DNA of 64,000 bases from the NCBI RefSeq assembly GCF_032854445.1, contig NC_088307.1, forward strand, positions 15,514,017 through 15,578,016, given 5' to 3'. The position numbers and the translations under genes were made by a program. The stretch comes from Liolophura sinensis (lineage: Eukaryota; Mollusca; Polyplacophora; Chitonida; Chitonidae). The notes under the pieces were generated by a model, which searched no databases, was not told the origin of the DNA, and saw only the letters and a program-made list of their open reading frames with translations. Positions 39,001-48,430 of this stretch are shown piece by piece; the first letter of the stretch is position 1; each line of letters opens with the position of its first letter.

Positions 39001-40597
39001 AGCACAGCGTATTGACCCAGGAGTCTCTCACCAATGCGGTCGCTGTGAGTTCAAGTCCAGCTCATGCTGGCTTCCTCTCCGGCCGTACGTGGGAAAGTCT
39101 GTCAGCAACCTGCGGATGTTCAAGGGTTTCCTCCGGGCTAAGCCCGGTTTCCTCCCACCATAATGCTTACCGCCGTCGTATCAGTGAAATATTCTTGAGT
39201 ACGGTGTAAAACAACAATCAAATAAACAAATAAATAACCTTACTTATTTGCAAATCTATATGACCTGTAAAATGGCTTGTTCATCAAAGTACCATGTAAA
39301 ATGAGAATTTTTAGAAAGTCTCTAGTTACCCATGCACAACGGAAAAGTCATAGATCATACTAAGATTCCGTACGACGCTGAGATAAATAATAGAGTGCCT
39401 AACTGTGTTTTAATCTAAATTTTGGGCAAACATCGTATTTTTTTACTGCGCGTTAAACCCCTTTAAAGTGAATCTGTTGTGCGTTATGCATGACTTTTCT
39501 CGGAATTAATATATATCGGTGGTTTCATCAACTTGAAAAGGGGCACCAAACAGGTGTATAACAAGACTAATGTTGAAAGCGACCCTATGTCCCAAATCAT
39601 TCTAAACTCACATGCGTATAACGATTCGATGATATTTCAGAGCTGAGACAGCCAATGAAAAGGCTGGGCACACAGAGAGTGTGTAAGTATCCCAAAATTA
39701 CTTAGAGCGGAATCATGGCACAAAAAGAGTCTACAACTATACCTTTGTGAGACGTAGTACACATTAAAACAAGTGTTTCCTTTATATACACATTTCTGTT
39801 ACACTTTATAAACGTATCCCTGTGGTTATATCTAATTATTACAGATGTTTTTATTATAGTAAACATGCCAAATGTAGTAATAGTAATATGGTAGATATTT
39901 GCTCAAATAGTCCAGTAAACCAGACATTTATGTTCTTGTATAACTGGCTTGTTACACTTAATAGCTTAAAGTCATGTTTACTGACATACAGTGTAATGTA
40001 CATGCATGTGTATAAAGGGGTACATTTCACTTTTTAACTGATGTTGACTTGTGTTCTTTTTTTCCAGAACGTTTTCCTCAGAAGCTGCCAAGGAAGCTGC
40101 GGGATTTACTGAAGCTGTGTAAGTATGAAGTACAAACAAATTATATGAAGCAGAAGACTGAGTCATTTGGATTGCATGGTTAGCCTTTTATGATCATGGA
40201 TCACTGGGAACACTGGGAACACTGGGGACACAGTTATTCGATGGAGTATTAAACATTCTTCGTTGGAGATTACACCATTAAAACTTTTGACCCAAATTAT
40301 CATTTCGTAAGGAAAGATAACACATTGCCTCAATATGAATCGTTTTAAACTGTATAAACTGATATTGACTTGTAGGTCTTTTATGAAGGCTCATGGTTAA
40401 TGCCAAGGCTGTGTTTTTTAATGCCAAGGCTGTGTTTTTTCAGAACGTTTGCGTCAGAAGCTGCGAAGGAAGCTGCAGGATTTACTGAAGCTGTGTAAGT
40501 GAAGCACATTAGTCGAGGCATCCATATCTTTTTCATCTCTCTCGCCTAAATTAATTGGGACCTAAGCTGTGTTTTCTATATTGGCCATTACTGCTTT

Positions 40598-40628
<31 letters not shown>

Positions 40629-43600
40629 TATATGTATTTACTTAATCACTTACTTACTTATTTATTACTTTGATTGGTGTTTTACGCCCTACTCAAGAAT
40701 GTTTCACTCATACGACGGCGGCCAGCATTGTGGTGGGAGGAAACCGGCCTGAGCCCGGGGAAACCCACAACCATCCGCAGGTTTTTGCCAGACCTTCCCA
40801 CGTGCGACCGGAGAGGAAGCCAGCATGAACTGGACGAACTCACAGCGACTGCATTGGTGAGGGGCTCATTACGCTGCGCTAACCAACTGAGCCACGGAGA
40901 ACCCCTTAATGGCGTTTTGTGGGCACAGCTGTAAACCTATTACTCGATAGGAATACGTAAAATATTATATGAGTTTTAAAAAAATTTAGACAGTTTTCCC
41001 CTTTTCTACGATAAATAAGTATTCTATTTTTATGTTAACGGTTTTACGACATTTCTATCAGTTAAGGGTTAACACCAGTGTTGGTGTTTAAGACATTATT
41101 TTCAGCGAAGGGTTAATACCAGTGTTGGTGTTTAGGACATTACTATCAGTTAAGGGTTAATACCAGTGTTGGTGTTTAGGACATCTCTATCAGTGAAGGG
41201 TTAATACCAGTGTTGGTGTTTTGGACATTACTATCAGTGAAAGGTTAATACCAGTGTTGGTGTTAAGAACATTGCTTGCAGTGAAGGCTTAATACCAGTG
41301 TTGGTGTTTAGGACATACTAAATACTGTTGTATTTTTATGACGTTTTCGTCAGAAGCCGCAAAGGAAGCAACTGGATTTATCGAAGCGCTAGGATATAAG
41401 CTGTGTGAAAGTTGGAATATTAATAACATCTGTTTTTCACTTTTCATAGAATAAAAAAGGAATATATTTACAGTTTTTTTTATTGATGTTGATGTTCAGT
41501 CCTTTACTCAAAATCAAAGGGTTAAACCACTGGTATATTTTTCAGAACATTTTTGTCGAGACATGTATATCCTTTTAGTGTAGTAGATGTATAAGTTCTA
41601 AAACTCTCAACCATTTTCTCATTTTATGCAATAAAGGAATGACTCAATTTCCTTTTTGTGATTGATGTTCATATTTATTTCTTCACTTACGATCTAAATC
41701 TAACACCAAGGCTAATTCTTTTCAGAACATTTGCGTCAGAAGCTGCGAAGGAAGCAGCTGGATTTACTGAAGCTGTGTAGGTATCAGACACAAAAATGAT
41801 CCAATTCCAATCTTAAATCGGACATAGGAAGCATTTTAGCAATATGAATTAAAGGGAAAGAAAACGTAAAAATGAAGTAAGAGTCAGTAGATATACCACT
41901 GTAAACTGTGTCTGAAAATACCTTTACATATATTTGTTTTGTTAGATCTTTTTCACTGATGAAAATGCAGTCAAATGTCGACATTATGAGGTGAGCTTTA
42001 TGATTCATAGTTGTAATGTATATCGTCAAGGACGCTGCATCGACTTTCACTCACCAGAACTAAGGTATTTAATGTCTGGTTCGCATGAATAAAACTGACA
42101 AGAAGTTTGTTCAAGCTTGAACATATAATTTATCATTTAATTACACTTGTCTGTTCATTTTAATAGACAATCTGTTGTCTGGGTGATGCTAGAATTTATC
42201 CTGCTATTATAACATAATATTCTGTCATATTCAACATAATATCACACAATGTTAATCAAACAGAATCTTTTTGTATGTTGTAATGACGTTTTGTGGGCAA
42301 ATACTGTGTTGTTTATTTCTGCCTTTGTAATGACGTTTTGTGGGCAAATACTGTGTTGTTTATTTCTGTCTTTGTAATGACGTTTTGTGGGCAAATACTG
42401 TGTTGTTTATTTCTGCCTTTGTAATGACGTTTTGTGGGCAAACTGGCCGAGTGTTACTGGTTCTTTACAAGCGAAGTATAATCAATTCGGTTATAGCACA
42501 TCAACAGAGAAACCATTAAATGAATATTTAAACCTTGCAATAATTGGGCTTGTTTTATCCAGTAAACATGTGGTTTATTTTTATTTTATATAATGGTGTT
42601 GTTTAATACTAACTCTGTATTTTTCAGAACGTTTGCGTCAGAAGCTGCGAAGGAAGCAGCAGGATTTACTGAAGCTGTGTAAGTATGAAACAAAAGAATG
42701 AATTTATTTATTTATTTGATTGGTGCTTTACGCCGTACTCAAAAATATTTCATTTATACGACGGCGGCAAGCATTATGGTGGCAGAGCACGGGGAAACCC
42801 ACGACCCTCCGCAGGTTGGTGGAAGACCTTCCCAACCAGAAGAATGAATGAATTAGAGACATAGATAGCCTTTAAGTGGAATGGATGTATTCAAGTCCTA
42901 AAACTCTCAACCATTTTCTCAATAAAATAAAGGAATGGTCTAGTTTCCTTTTTTGTGATTGATGTTGGTATCTATTTCTTTACTTAATATCTAAATCTAA
43001 CACCAAGGCTATTTCCTTTCAGAACATTTGCGTCAGAAGCTGCGAAGGAAGCGGCAGGCTTTACTGAAGCTGTGTAAGTGTGAAATAGAAGAATGAGTGA
43101 ATTTGAAACATAGTTCACGACATGGATATCCTTTAAGCAGAATGGAGGTATTTAATTTCTAAAACTCTCAACCATTTTATCACTTTATGCAATAAAAAAA
43201 TGACACAATTTCCTTTTTTGTGATTGATGTTAATATGTATTTCTTTACTTAAGATCTAAATCTAACACCAAGGCTATTTCTTTTCAGAACGTTTGCTTCA
43301 GAAGCTGCGAAGGAAGCGGCAGGATTTACCGAAGCTGTGTAAGTGTGAAATAGAAGAATGAGTGAATTTGAAACATAGTTCACGACATGGATATCCTTTA
43401 AGCGGAATGGAGGTATTTAATTTCTAAAACTCTCAACCATCTTCTCACTTTATGCAATAAAAAAAATGATACAATTTCCTTTTCTTGTGATTGATGTTAA
43501 TATGTATTTCTTTACTTAAGATCTAAATCTAACACCAAGGCTATTTCTTTTCAGAACATTTGCGTCAGAAGCTGCGAAGGAAGCGGCGGGATTTACTGAA

Positions 43601-46566
43601 GCTGTGTAAGTATCAAGCATAGGAATACACGGGCCAATTGGAAACATTTATGTCGCGGCATTAGCGTTATGAATTAATCGATAACCTTTCATGCCTGAAG
43701 TAGTTCGGTCCTATAAGTTGTGTACTATGTTGTTTATTTCTGCCTTTGTAATGATGTTTTGGGGCAAACTGGTCCCGTGATACTACTTCTTTAAAAGAGA
43801 GCAATAATCAGTTCACCTATAGCATATCAATAGGTAACCCATTACATAAGTATTTAAACCTTGCAATCATTGGCTTTATTTTATACAGTAAACAGGTGGT
43901 TTATTTTTTATTTTATATAATGGTGTTGCTTTCTCAGTCTTTAATTTAATATGCATGGCTAATACCATGTCTGTATTTTTCAGAACGTTTGCGTCGGAAG
44001 CTGCGAAAGAAGCGGCAGGATTTACTGAAGCTGTGTAAGTGTGAAACAGAAGAATGAATGAATTGGGAACATAGATCACGACATGGATATCCTTTAAGCA
44101 GAATGGAGGTATTTAAGTTCTAAAACTCTCAACCATTTTCTCACTTTATGCAGTAAAGAAATGACCCAATTTTCTTTTTAATGATTGATGTTGATATTTA
44201 TTTCTTTTCTTAATATCTAAATCTAACACCAAGGCTATTTCTTTTCAGAACATTTGCGTCAGAAGCTGCGAAGGAAGCGGCAGGCTTTACTGAAGCTGTG
44301 TAAGTATGAAGCAGAAAAATGAGTGAATTGGAAACATAGTTCACGACATGGATATCTCACTGTATGCAATAAACAAATGACCCAATTGCTTTTTTGTGAT
44401 TAGTGTTGACATTTAGTTCTTTACTTGCGATCTGCATCTGATACCAGGATTATTTCTTTTCAGAACGTTTGCGTCAGAAGCTGCGAAAGAAGCAGCGGGA
44501 TTTACTGAAGCTGTGTAAGTATGAAATAGAAAAAGGGGTCAATTGGAAACATAAATCGAGACATAGATATCCTGTAAGTGAGATGAATGCATTTAAAGTA
44601 CGAATAAACTCATTTTACAGAATGAAGAATTAATCTTATTTTCTCTGTTGTGATTGATGTTGAAAGGTAATTCTTACTTAAGATCTAAAGCTAATATTAA
44701 GTCCATATCTTTTCAGAACGTTTGCGTCAGAAGCTGCGAAGGAAGCTGCAGGATTTACTGAAGCTGTGTAAATATAAAATTGAGAAGCACATAAATGAGC
44801 AAATTGGAAACCTAAGTCGTGGCATCTTTTTATCTTTTTGCCTGAAATAAGGGCAGGGCTGGGTAGTCTGTTATTTATTTCTGCCTTTACGATGGCGTTT
44901 TATGAGCAAACTGGTTACGTATTACACATTCACTGCAAGATAGCGGTGGTCATTTCTACCTTTACGATGACGTTTTATGAGCAAAGTGGTGACATATTAC
45001 ACATTCAGTGCAAGATAGCGATGGTCATTTCTGCCTTTACGATGACGTTTTATGAACAAAGTGGTAACGTTTTATTAATTCACTGCAAGATAGCGATGGC
45101 CATTTCTGCCTCTACGATCACGTTTTATGGGCAAAGTGGTGACGTATTAAACATTCACTGCAAGATAGCGAAGGTCATTTCAGCCTTGGCACTGACAGAT
45201 AACTCATTTCTTTTACGCTTTTTATCGTTTTGTTTTTCATTTCAGAACGTTCGCGTCAGAAGCAGCAAAAGAGGCAGCAGGATTTACCGAAGCTGTGTAA
45301 GTATGAAACAATAGGATATATAGTAATTAAAAATTCACGTATGCATATCAAAGCCTTACATCCATTAAGCACCTACTTTTCCCATAATAATAACCCTTTT
45401 CTTTTTTAAAGCAATAAAGGAGTATATTTTTGTGGACTGATGCTGATGTTTAGGCCATTACTCATGATATAAGGCCATTACCAAAACCGATACATTTTTC
45501 AGAACGTTTGCTTCAGAAGCTGCGAAGGAAGCGGCTGGATTTACTGAAGCTGTGTGAGTATGAAGCACAAGGCTGGCCCATCTGGAAAACCTAATTCCAG
45601 ACGTCATTTTAGCCTTGTGTCATACGTGCCAAATTTTACCAAATTTTTTTTATAGAGATCGGCTTTTAGGTATGGAGATTATTTATAGTCCACTCGTCGG
45701 TGATCGGTGACGCCAGGTATTGCTGAAGTCGTTTCTATTTCCCTAGAAATACGAAACATCGGCAAGCGTCAACTTGCCCTGTGTAAGTTATGTGAATATT
45801 AATGAAGATATACCTCCACTTCGACCAATGAAAATTTGTTTTCGTTTCTCACTCGTATCAGAAAATAGGTGTCTTTGGGCAGAGCATTGGGTCGATAGAT
45901 TCCAACGGTTTTTTTTTTCATTATATGCAACCATGAAGCAATGATTTTTTCTTCTAGTGATGCTGGTTTTTACTAAAAAAATAAGTTCATAGCATAACCT
46001 CTGTTGTTTGCAGATTTAAAAAATCTCATCTTTTTTAAAAGTATAAGAAATGATCTGTTTTCATTTCTTTGACATGTAAGTGTTTTATTTTATACTCAAA
46101 GTCAAAGAAGATTAATACCCAGGATGTAATTTTTCAGAACGTTTTCATCAGAAGCAGCGAAGGAAGCTGCTGGATTTACTGAAGCTCCGTAAGTATGGAG
46201 TACAGGAGTCACCTAGTTCACTGAACATGACGTCGACATAATAAGGAGAGCATAGTGAATATCGACAGTGTCTAACAACGTAACTGAGTACTTAATCATG
46301 TGAAAAGAATTGGAACAGCTCAGTACCGTAATATTAAATCGTGTAAACTAAACACCATTTTCATTTGAGCACATTATTGTCCTATATCAGTTATTAAATA
46401 AATACATTTCACAATGTCGTTATGCAGGTATGTAAGAGTCTCGCGTACGATTCTGTCTATCGGTCAAACTGCATTTTGTTCTGTGATGTTAAAGACAGCT
46501 GAGTACCACTAATTACAATGACTCGATAATTGCAGCATTATCCCGGAGCCAGTTGGGAGGAAATAA
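33896..46566 (+). CDS. Secreted protein with 17-residue repeats, one per 51-bp microexon
   Basis: Hand-built gene of 21 coding exons: 33896-33932, 34300-34321, 35146-35181, 36175-36195, 38878-38913, 39641-39682, fourteen 51-bp exons from 40068 to 46188, and 46536-46566. Lengths sum to 939 bases, or 312 residues plus stop. Residues 1-17 or so (MKYYILLCALASASLA) look like a signal peptide. A basic leader with RR and RK pairs follows, then 14 tandem copies of (V)TFASEAAKEAAGFTEA and the end PIIPEPVGRK. After the signal there is no cysteine. The repeat is Ala/Glu-rich with net charge about -2, probably largely helical. I do not recognise the family; a structural, mucus, adhesive or ice-binding role would be guesswork. 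Phases agree at every junction and donors are mostly gtaagt, so the gene model is strong even though the function is unknown. Confidence 0.85.
34300..34321 (+). CDS. Repeat-protein exon 2 (22 bp)
   Basis: Acceptor taatttcag, donor gtgagt. It completes Ala and adds SLANPV, finishing the signal peptide, and ends in phase 2. Confidence 0.75.
34513..34980. repeat. 43-bp minisatellite in intron 2, about 11 copies
   Basis: Units contain cctggttccctcggcatgat and gtttccgtaaccaggctgtt. Adjacent copies differ at a few positions (gacacgatgttccc versus ggcatgatgtttcc). Confidence 0.93.
35146..35181 (+). CDS. Repeat-protein exon 3 (36 bp)
   Basis: Acceptor tcttcacag, donor gtaagg. With its split codons it encodes LDEKEANDFLSR and part of the next Arg; phase 2 at both ends. 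Confidence 0.72.
35738..35941 (-). repeat. SINE family A, partial, in intron 3
   Basis: Tail cttgattggcgttttacgcc and body through cgtacgaccggagaggaagc. The tRNA-like head is missing. Confidence 0.85.
35968..36062. repeat. (TA)n(GA)n compound microsatellite
   Basis: About 13 TA units run directly into about 34 GA units, in the intron between exons 3 and 4. Confidence 0.97.
36175..36195 (+). CDS. Repeat-protein exon 4 (21 bp)
   Basis: Acceptor ttttcttcag, donor gtaagt. It encodes SGGDAR between split codons. The RR before it and RK after it could be proprotein cleavage sites. Its small size makes it the least certain exon, but it is phase-consistent. Confidence 0.65.
36196..38877. other. Large intron 4
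   Basis: No further phase-2 exon was found. 36445-36545 resembles 26270-26700 on the left of the LTR element and is probably a dispersed repeat. Confidence 0.5.
38878..38913 (+). CDS. Repeat-protein exon 5 (36 bp)
   Basis: Acceptor ttttcacag, donor gtaagt. It encodes ARFLMEAATRT between split codons; MEAATRT may be a distant repeat relative. Confidence 0.72.
38969..39237 (+). repeat. SINE family A, full length with target duplication
   Basis: Box A region ctccgtgactcatttggtta, box B region gtgagttcaagtcc, body, and tail. A 12-bp flanking repeat CCTTATTTATTT / CCTTACTTATTT lies at 38957-38968 and 39238-39249. It sits inside intron 5 of the repeat gene. Confidence 0.95.
39641..39682 (+). CDS. 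Repeat-protein exon 6 (42 bp, shortened repeat)
   Basis: Acceptor gatatttcag, donor gtaagt. It encodes AETANEKAGHTES between split Val codons, a clear 14-residue relative of the 17-residue unit. Confidence 0.78.
40068..40118 (+). CDS. Repeat microexon 1
   Basis: Encodes TFSSEAAKEAAGFTEA: the first copy differs from the core by Ala3 to Ser (codon TCC). Acceptor ttttttccag, donor gtaagt. Confidence 0.88.
40444..40494 (+). CDS. Repeat microexon 2
   Basis: First exact core copy. Just upstream, aatgccaaggctgtgttttt is duplicated in tandem, including the polypyrimidine tract. Confidence 0.88.
40597..40905 (-). repeat. SINE family A, full length, in the repeat array
   Basis: Long ATTT-rich tail, body, and tRNA-like head (gctaaccaactgagccacgg). 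It sits between microexons 2 and 3. Confidence 0.93.
41047..41330. repeat. 44-bp minisatellite, about 6 copies
   Basis: Units contain agggttaataccagtgttgg and tgtttaggacattactatca, spaced 44 bp. The array lies directly upstream of the degenerate microexon and may derive from its intron. Confidence 0.93.
41341..41406 (+). pseudogene. Degenerate microexon copy
   Basis: Reads TFSSEAAKEATGFIEA then LGYKLC. The acceptor CAG is replaced by ATG (tttttatg) and the donor region is altered. It has three residue changes from the core, unlike the synonymous-only changes of the intact internal copies. Confidence 0.82.
41726..41776 (+). CDS. Repeat microexon 3
   Basis: Exact core peptide; weaker donor gtaggt. 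Intron end tctaacaccaaggctaattc is shared with later units. Confidence 0.87.
42280..42440. repeat. 47-bp minisatellite, about 3.4 copies
   Basis: Unit gtaatgacgttttgtgggca plus aatactgtgttgtttatttc. A single related segment appears in the intron at about 43728-43770. Confidence 0.92.
42628..42678 (+). CDS. Repeat microexon 4
   Basis: Exact core peptide with GCA GCA for the second Ala pair; acceptor tatttttcag, donor gtaagt. Confidence 0.88.
42704..42839 (-). repeat. SINE family A, partial, with target duplication
   Basis: Tail and body to the ccttccca segment. It is flanked by AAGAATGAAT at 42694-42703 and 42840-42849, so the head-less form was inserted after this repeat unit existed. Confidence 0.9.
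43023..43073 (+). CDS. Repeat microexon 5
   Basis: Exact core peptide with synonymous ACA and GGC codons. Starts the most regular stretch: the next starts are 265 and 267 bp away with near-identical introns. Confidence 0.88.
43288..43338 (+). CDS. Repeat microexon 6
   Basis: Exact core peptide; synonymous GCT at Ala3 and ACC at Thr. Confidence 0.88.
43555..43605 (+). CDS. Repeat microexon 7
   Basis: Exact core peptide; synonymous ACA and GCG GCG. Confidence 0.88.
43984..44034 (+). CDS. Repeat microexon 8
   Basis: Exact core peptide; synonymous TCG and AAA. Its longer upstream intron carries a 47-bp-like segment. Confidence 0.88.
44249..44299 (+). CDS. Repeat microexon 9
   Basis: Exact core peptide with ACA and GGC, the same synonymous signature as microexon 5, which suggests block duplication. 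Confidence 0.88.
44464..44514 (+). CDS. Repeat microexon 10
   Basis: Exact core peptide with AAA and GCA GCG; the shortest spacing in the array (215 bp). Confidence 0.88.
44717..44767 (+). CDS. Repeat microexon 11
   Basis: Exact core peptide; weaker donor gtaaat. Confidence 0.86.
44875..45190. repeat. 75-bp minisatellite in intron, about 4 copies
   Basis: Units contain catttctgcctttacgatga and cgttttatgagcaaagtggt, then cactgcaagatagcgatgg, spaced 75 bp. As 75 is divisible by three, it leaves a long open frame with a 25-residue period; this is a by-product, since it runs into microexon 12 in the wrong frame. Part of the unit is related to the 47-bp minisatellite at 42280. Confidence 0.9.
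45246..45296 (+). CDS. Repeat microexon 12
   Basis: Exact core peptide, yet the most synonymous changes (TTC, GCA, GCA, AAA, GAG, ACC). Confidence 0.88.
45503..45553 (+). CDS. Repeat microexon 13
   Basis: Exact core peptide; donor gtgagt. Confidence 0.87.
46138..46188 (+). CDS. Repeat microexon 14 (last)
   Basis: Carries Ala3 to Ser (TCA) like microexon 1. It ends in CC rather than GT, so the split codon becomes Pro instead of Val. Confidence 0.87.
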
Positions 46567-46590
46567 TTCAACGCAACAACCGTTACAGAT
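46536..46590 (+). CDS. Repeat-protein terminal coding exon
   Basis: Acceptor ataattgcag. With the split Pro it encodes IIPEPVGRK and stops at TAA (46564-46566). A donor-like gtaagt at 46591, only 24 bases after the stop, suggests a spliced 3'UTR that should not trigger decay. Confidence 0.75.
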
Positions 46591-46802
46591 GTAAGTTTCC
46601 GAAGTGGATTTATTTGAACGAGGTATTATTGGGTTGGGGGGGTGGGGAGTAGAACACCATTTTACATAAGCAATATGGTTATCAGAAAAGATAACCACGT
46701 TTTCTGTGTTAAGTTGTATAGTTATGTCATGCCAAGTACCGGGCATGCTATACGACTGGCCTTGAATCGAGGCCTATACCAGCAGTCAACGACGTACCAG
46801 GA

Positions 46803-47055
46803 GTCTTGTGATTGTAGACTGTGATTGTGATTATGTTATGGATGGATCCTTGTGACTGTGGATTTGTGATATGATTGTGTAGGGACCAAGCCTTATGGTT
46901 GTTGATTTGTGAGTTTGATAGTACCGGGACTGAGGCTCGTGATTGTCGACTGTGATTATGATTTTTCAGAGCCGAGCCTTGTGACTGTGGATTGTGATTA
47001 TGACTGTGTCAGAACCGAGCCTTGTGATTGTCGACTGTGATTATGTCGACTGTTG
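46803..47055. repeat. Diverged tgtgattgtg-type minisatellite, left block
   Basis: Imperfect units of cttgtgattgt-gactgtgattatg, related to the cleaner array at 47483. Confidence 0.8.
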
Positions 47056-47482
47056 GGACTGAAGCTACTCTCCCACTGGTCACGACAATCTTCCCGACTG
47101 CTTCACCTCTGGAGTCGGCTTGACTCTTGACACTACTCCTAATGCGGTCATTGTCGTTGTTGTTGAGCCTTATATGGTCGACAATCTTTCACGACATAAA
47201 ACAGTCGATAAACTCTTCTACGACTTGACAGTTGCTATATCAACTTCTCAGACTGGCCACCCTCTGACCCAGAACCCCCTACAGTGCCTACGTAGCCGTG
47301 CTGTCTCCATAGCCCCTCCACTACTGCTGCACCATGGCCACTGCAACACCTGCAGCAGCACTGCACACAACTGGATCTTCCACATCCCGAGGGACACCTT
47401 TAAATTCCATGTTGTCCAGCCAAATAGACAATGTAATGGTGACGACGGAAATGGCATCAAGGCGCCAAAACCTCACTTTCGG
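47056..47482. other. Unique insert between two minisatellite blocks
   Basis: A higher-GC segment with open frames on both strands (up to 131 codons across 47120-47515). I recognise no protein family. It may be a mobile-element fragment that split the minisatellite. Confidence 0.35.
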
Positions 47483-47826
47483 TTGTGGACTGACTCTTGT
47501 GATTGTGGGCTGTGATTATGATTGTGTTGGGACTGACTTGTGATTGTGGGCTGTGATCATGATTTTGTCGGGAGTGAGTCTTGTTATTATGGATTGTGAT
47601 TATGATTGTGTCGGGACTGACTCTTGTGATTGTGGGCTGAGTGAGTCTTGTTATTATGGATTGTGATTATAATTGTGTTGGGACTGACTCTTGTGATTGT
47701 GGGCTGTGATTATGATTGTGTTGGGACTGACTCTTGTGATTGTGGGCTGTGATTATGATTGTGTTGGGACTGGCTCTTGTGATTGTGGGCTGTGATTATG
47801 ATTGTGTCGGGACTGATGCTTGTGAT
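47483..47826. repeat. 43-bp minisatellite, about 8 copies
   Basis: Units contain gggactgactcttgtgattg and tgggctgtgattatgattgt; one unit is shortened near 47640. Confidence 0.92.
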
Positions 47827-47838
47827 TCATCTTCGCAG

Positions 47839-47980
47839 ATAAGATGGAGACCAGTTTGTGACAGACATGGGAAGTGGGACCATGCTTTTACTGCCATTAT
47901 GCGAAGAGGAAAGTTTGTCGAAAGAACAATGTACATTAGCATCCATGAATAAAAATAAACGTGGCCCAATGCTTTTAGCA
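47839..47980 (+). other. Candidate 3'UTR exon with poly(A) signals
   Basis: It follows an acceptor-like catcttcgcag and carries two AATAAA strings at 47948-47953 and 47954-47959. It would end the repeat-protein transcript if the donor at 46591 is used. The 3' end is approximate. Confidence 0.4.
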
Positions 47981-48073
47981 TTTATGGCTGTTTTTGACGT
48001 TGGTATCAAATCTAAATTTAAAAAGGTTCGGAAAGTGATTTTAGATGCTTTCTCTGTTTACTGTATTGTAGTC

Positions 48074-48166
48074 ATGTTTAACTTTTCACTTATACCACGA
48101 CGGCCAGCATTATGGTGGAGATAAAACCTGACAGAGCCTGGGGGGAACTCACGACCACCTGCAGGT
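48074..48166 (-). repeat. SINE family A body fragment
   Basis: cttttcacttataccacgac through actcacgaccacctgcaggt. An older similar fragment may follow at 48247-48430. Confidence 0.7.
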
Positions 48167-48430
48167 GGGAACCCTGTTGCTTTGCTCAAATAGATTGGCT
48201 GTTTCACTGATAAATGCTGTTGACATGTACCCGTAAGTCATTTGCTCTATTTATTTATTCACTTATTTGACTGTCGAACTCCACACCTACGAATTTTTTA
48301 TTTACGCAATGATCCAGATATGGTGGAAGACAACTTGTCTGACCGTTTCTTAAAATGTCACCACCTCTTCCAAATAGTAAGACTAGAGTAGTGAAATACT
48401 CGAGGTTACAGCGTAAAACACTCAATTAAA

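Noticed and set aside
44838-45314. 158-codon open frame with a 25-residue repeat
   Set aside because: Created by the 75-bp intronic minisatellite; it enters microexon 12 in the wrong frame, which is in a different, well-supported frame.
47120-47515. 131-codon open frame between minisatellite blocks
   Set aside because: No recognised motif and it ends within the minisatellite; kept only as a unique insert.
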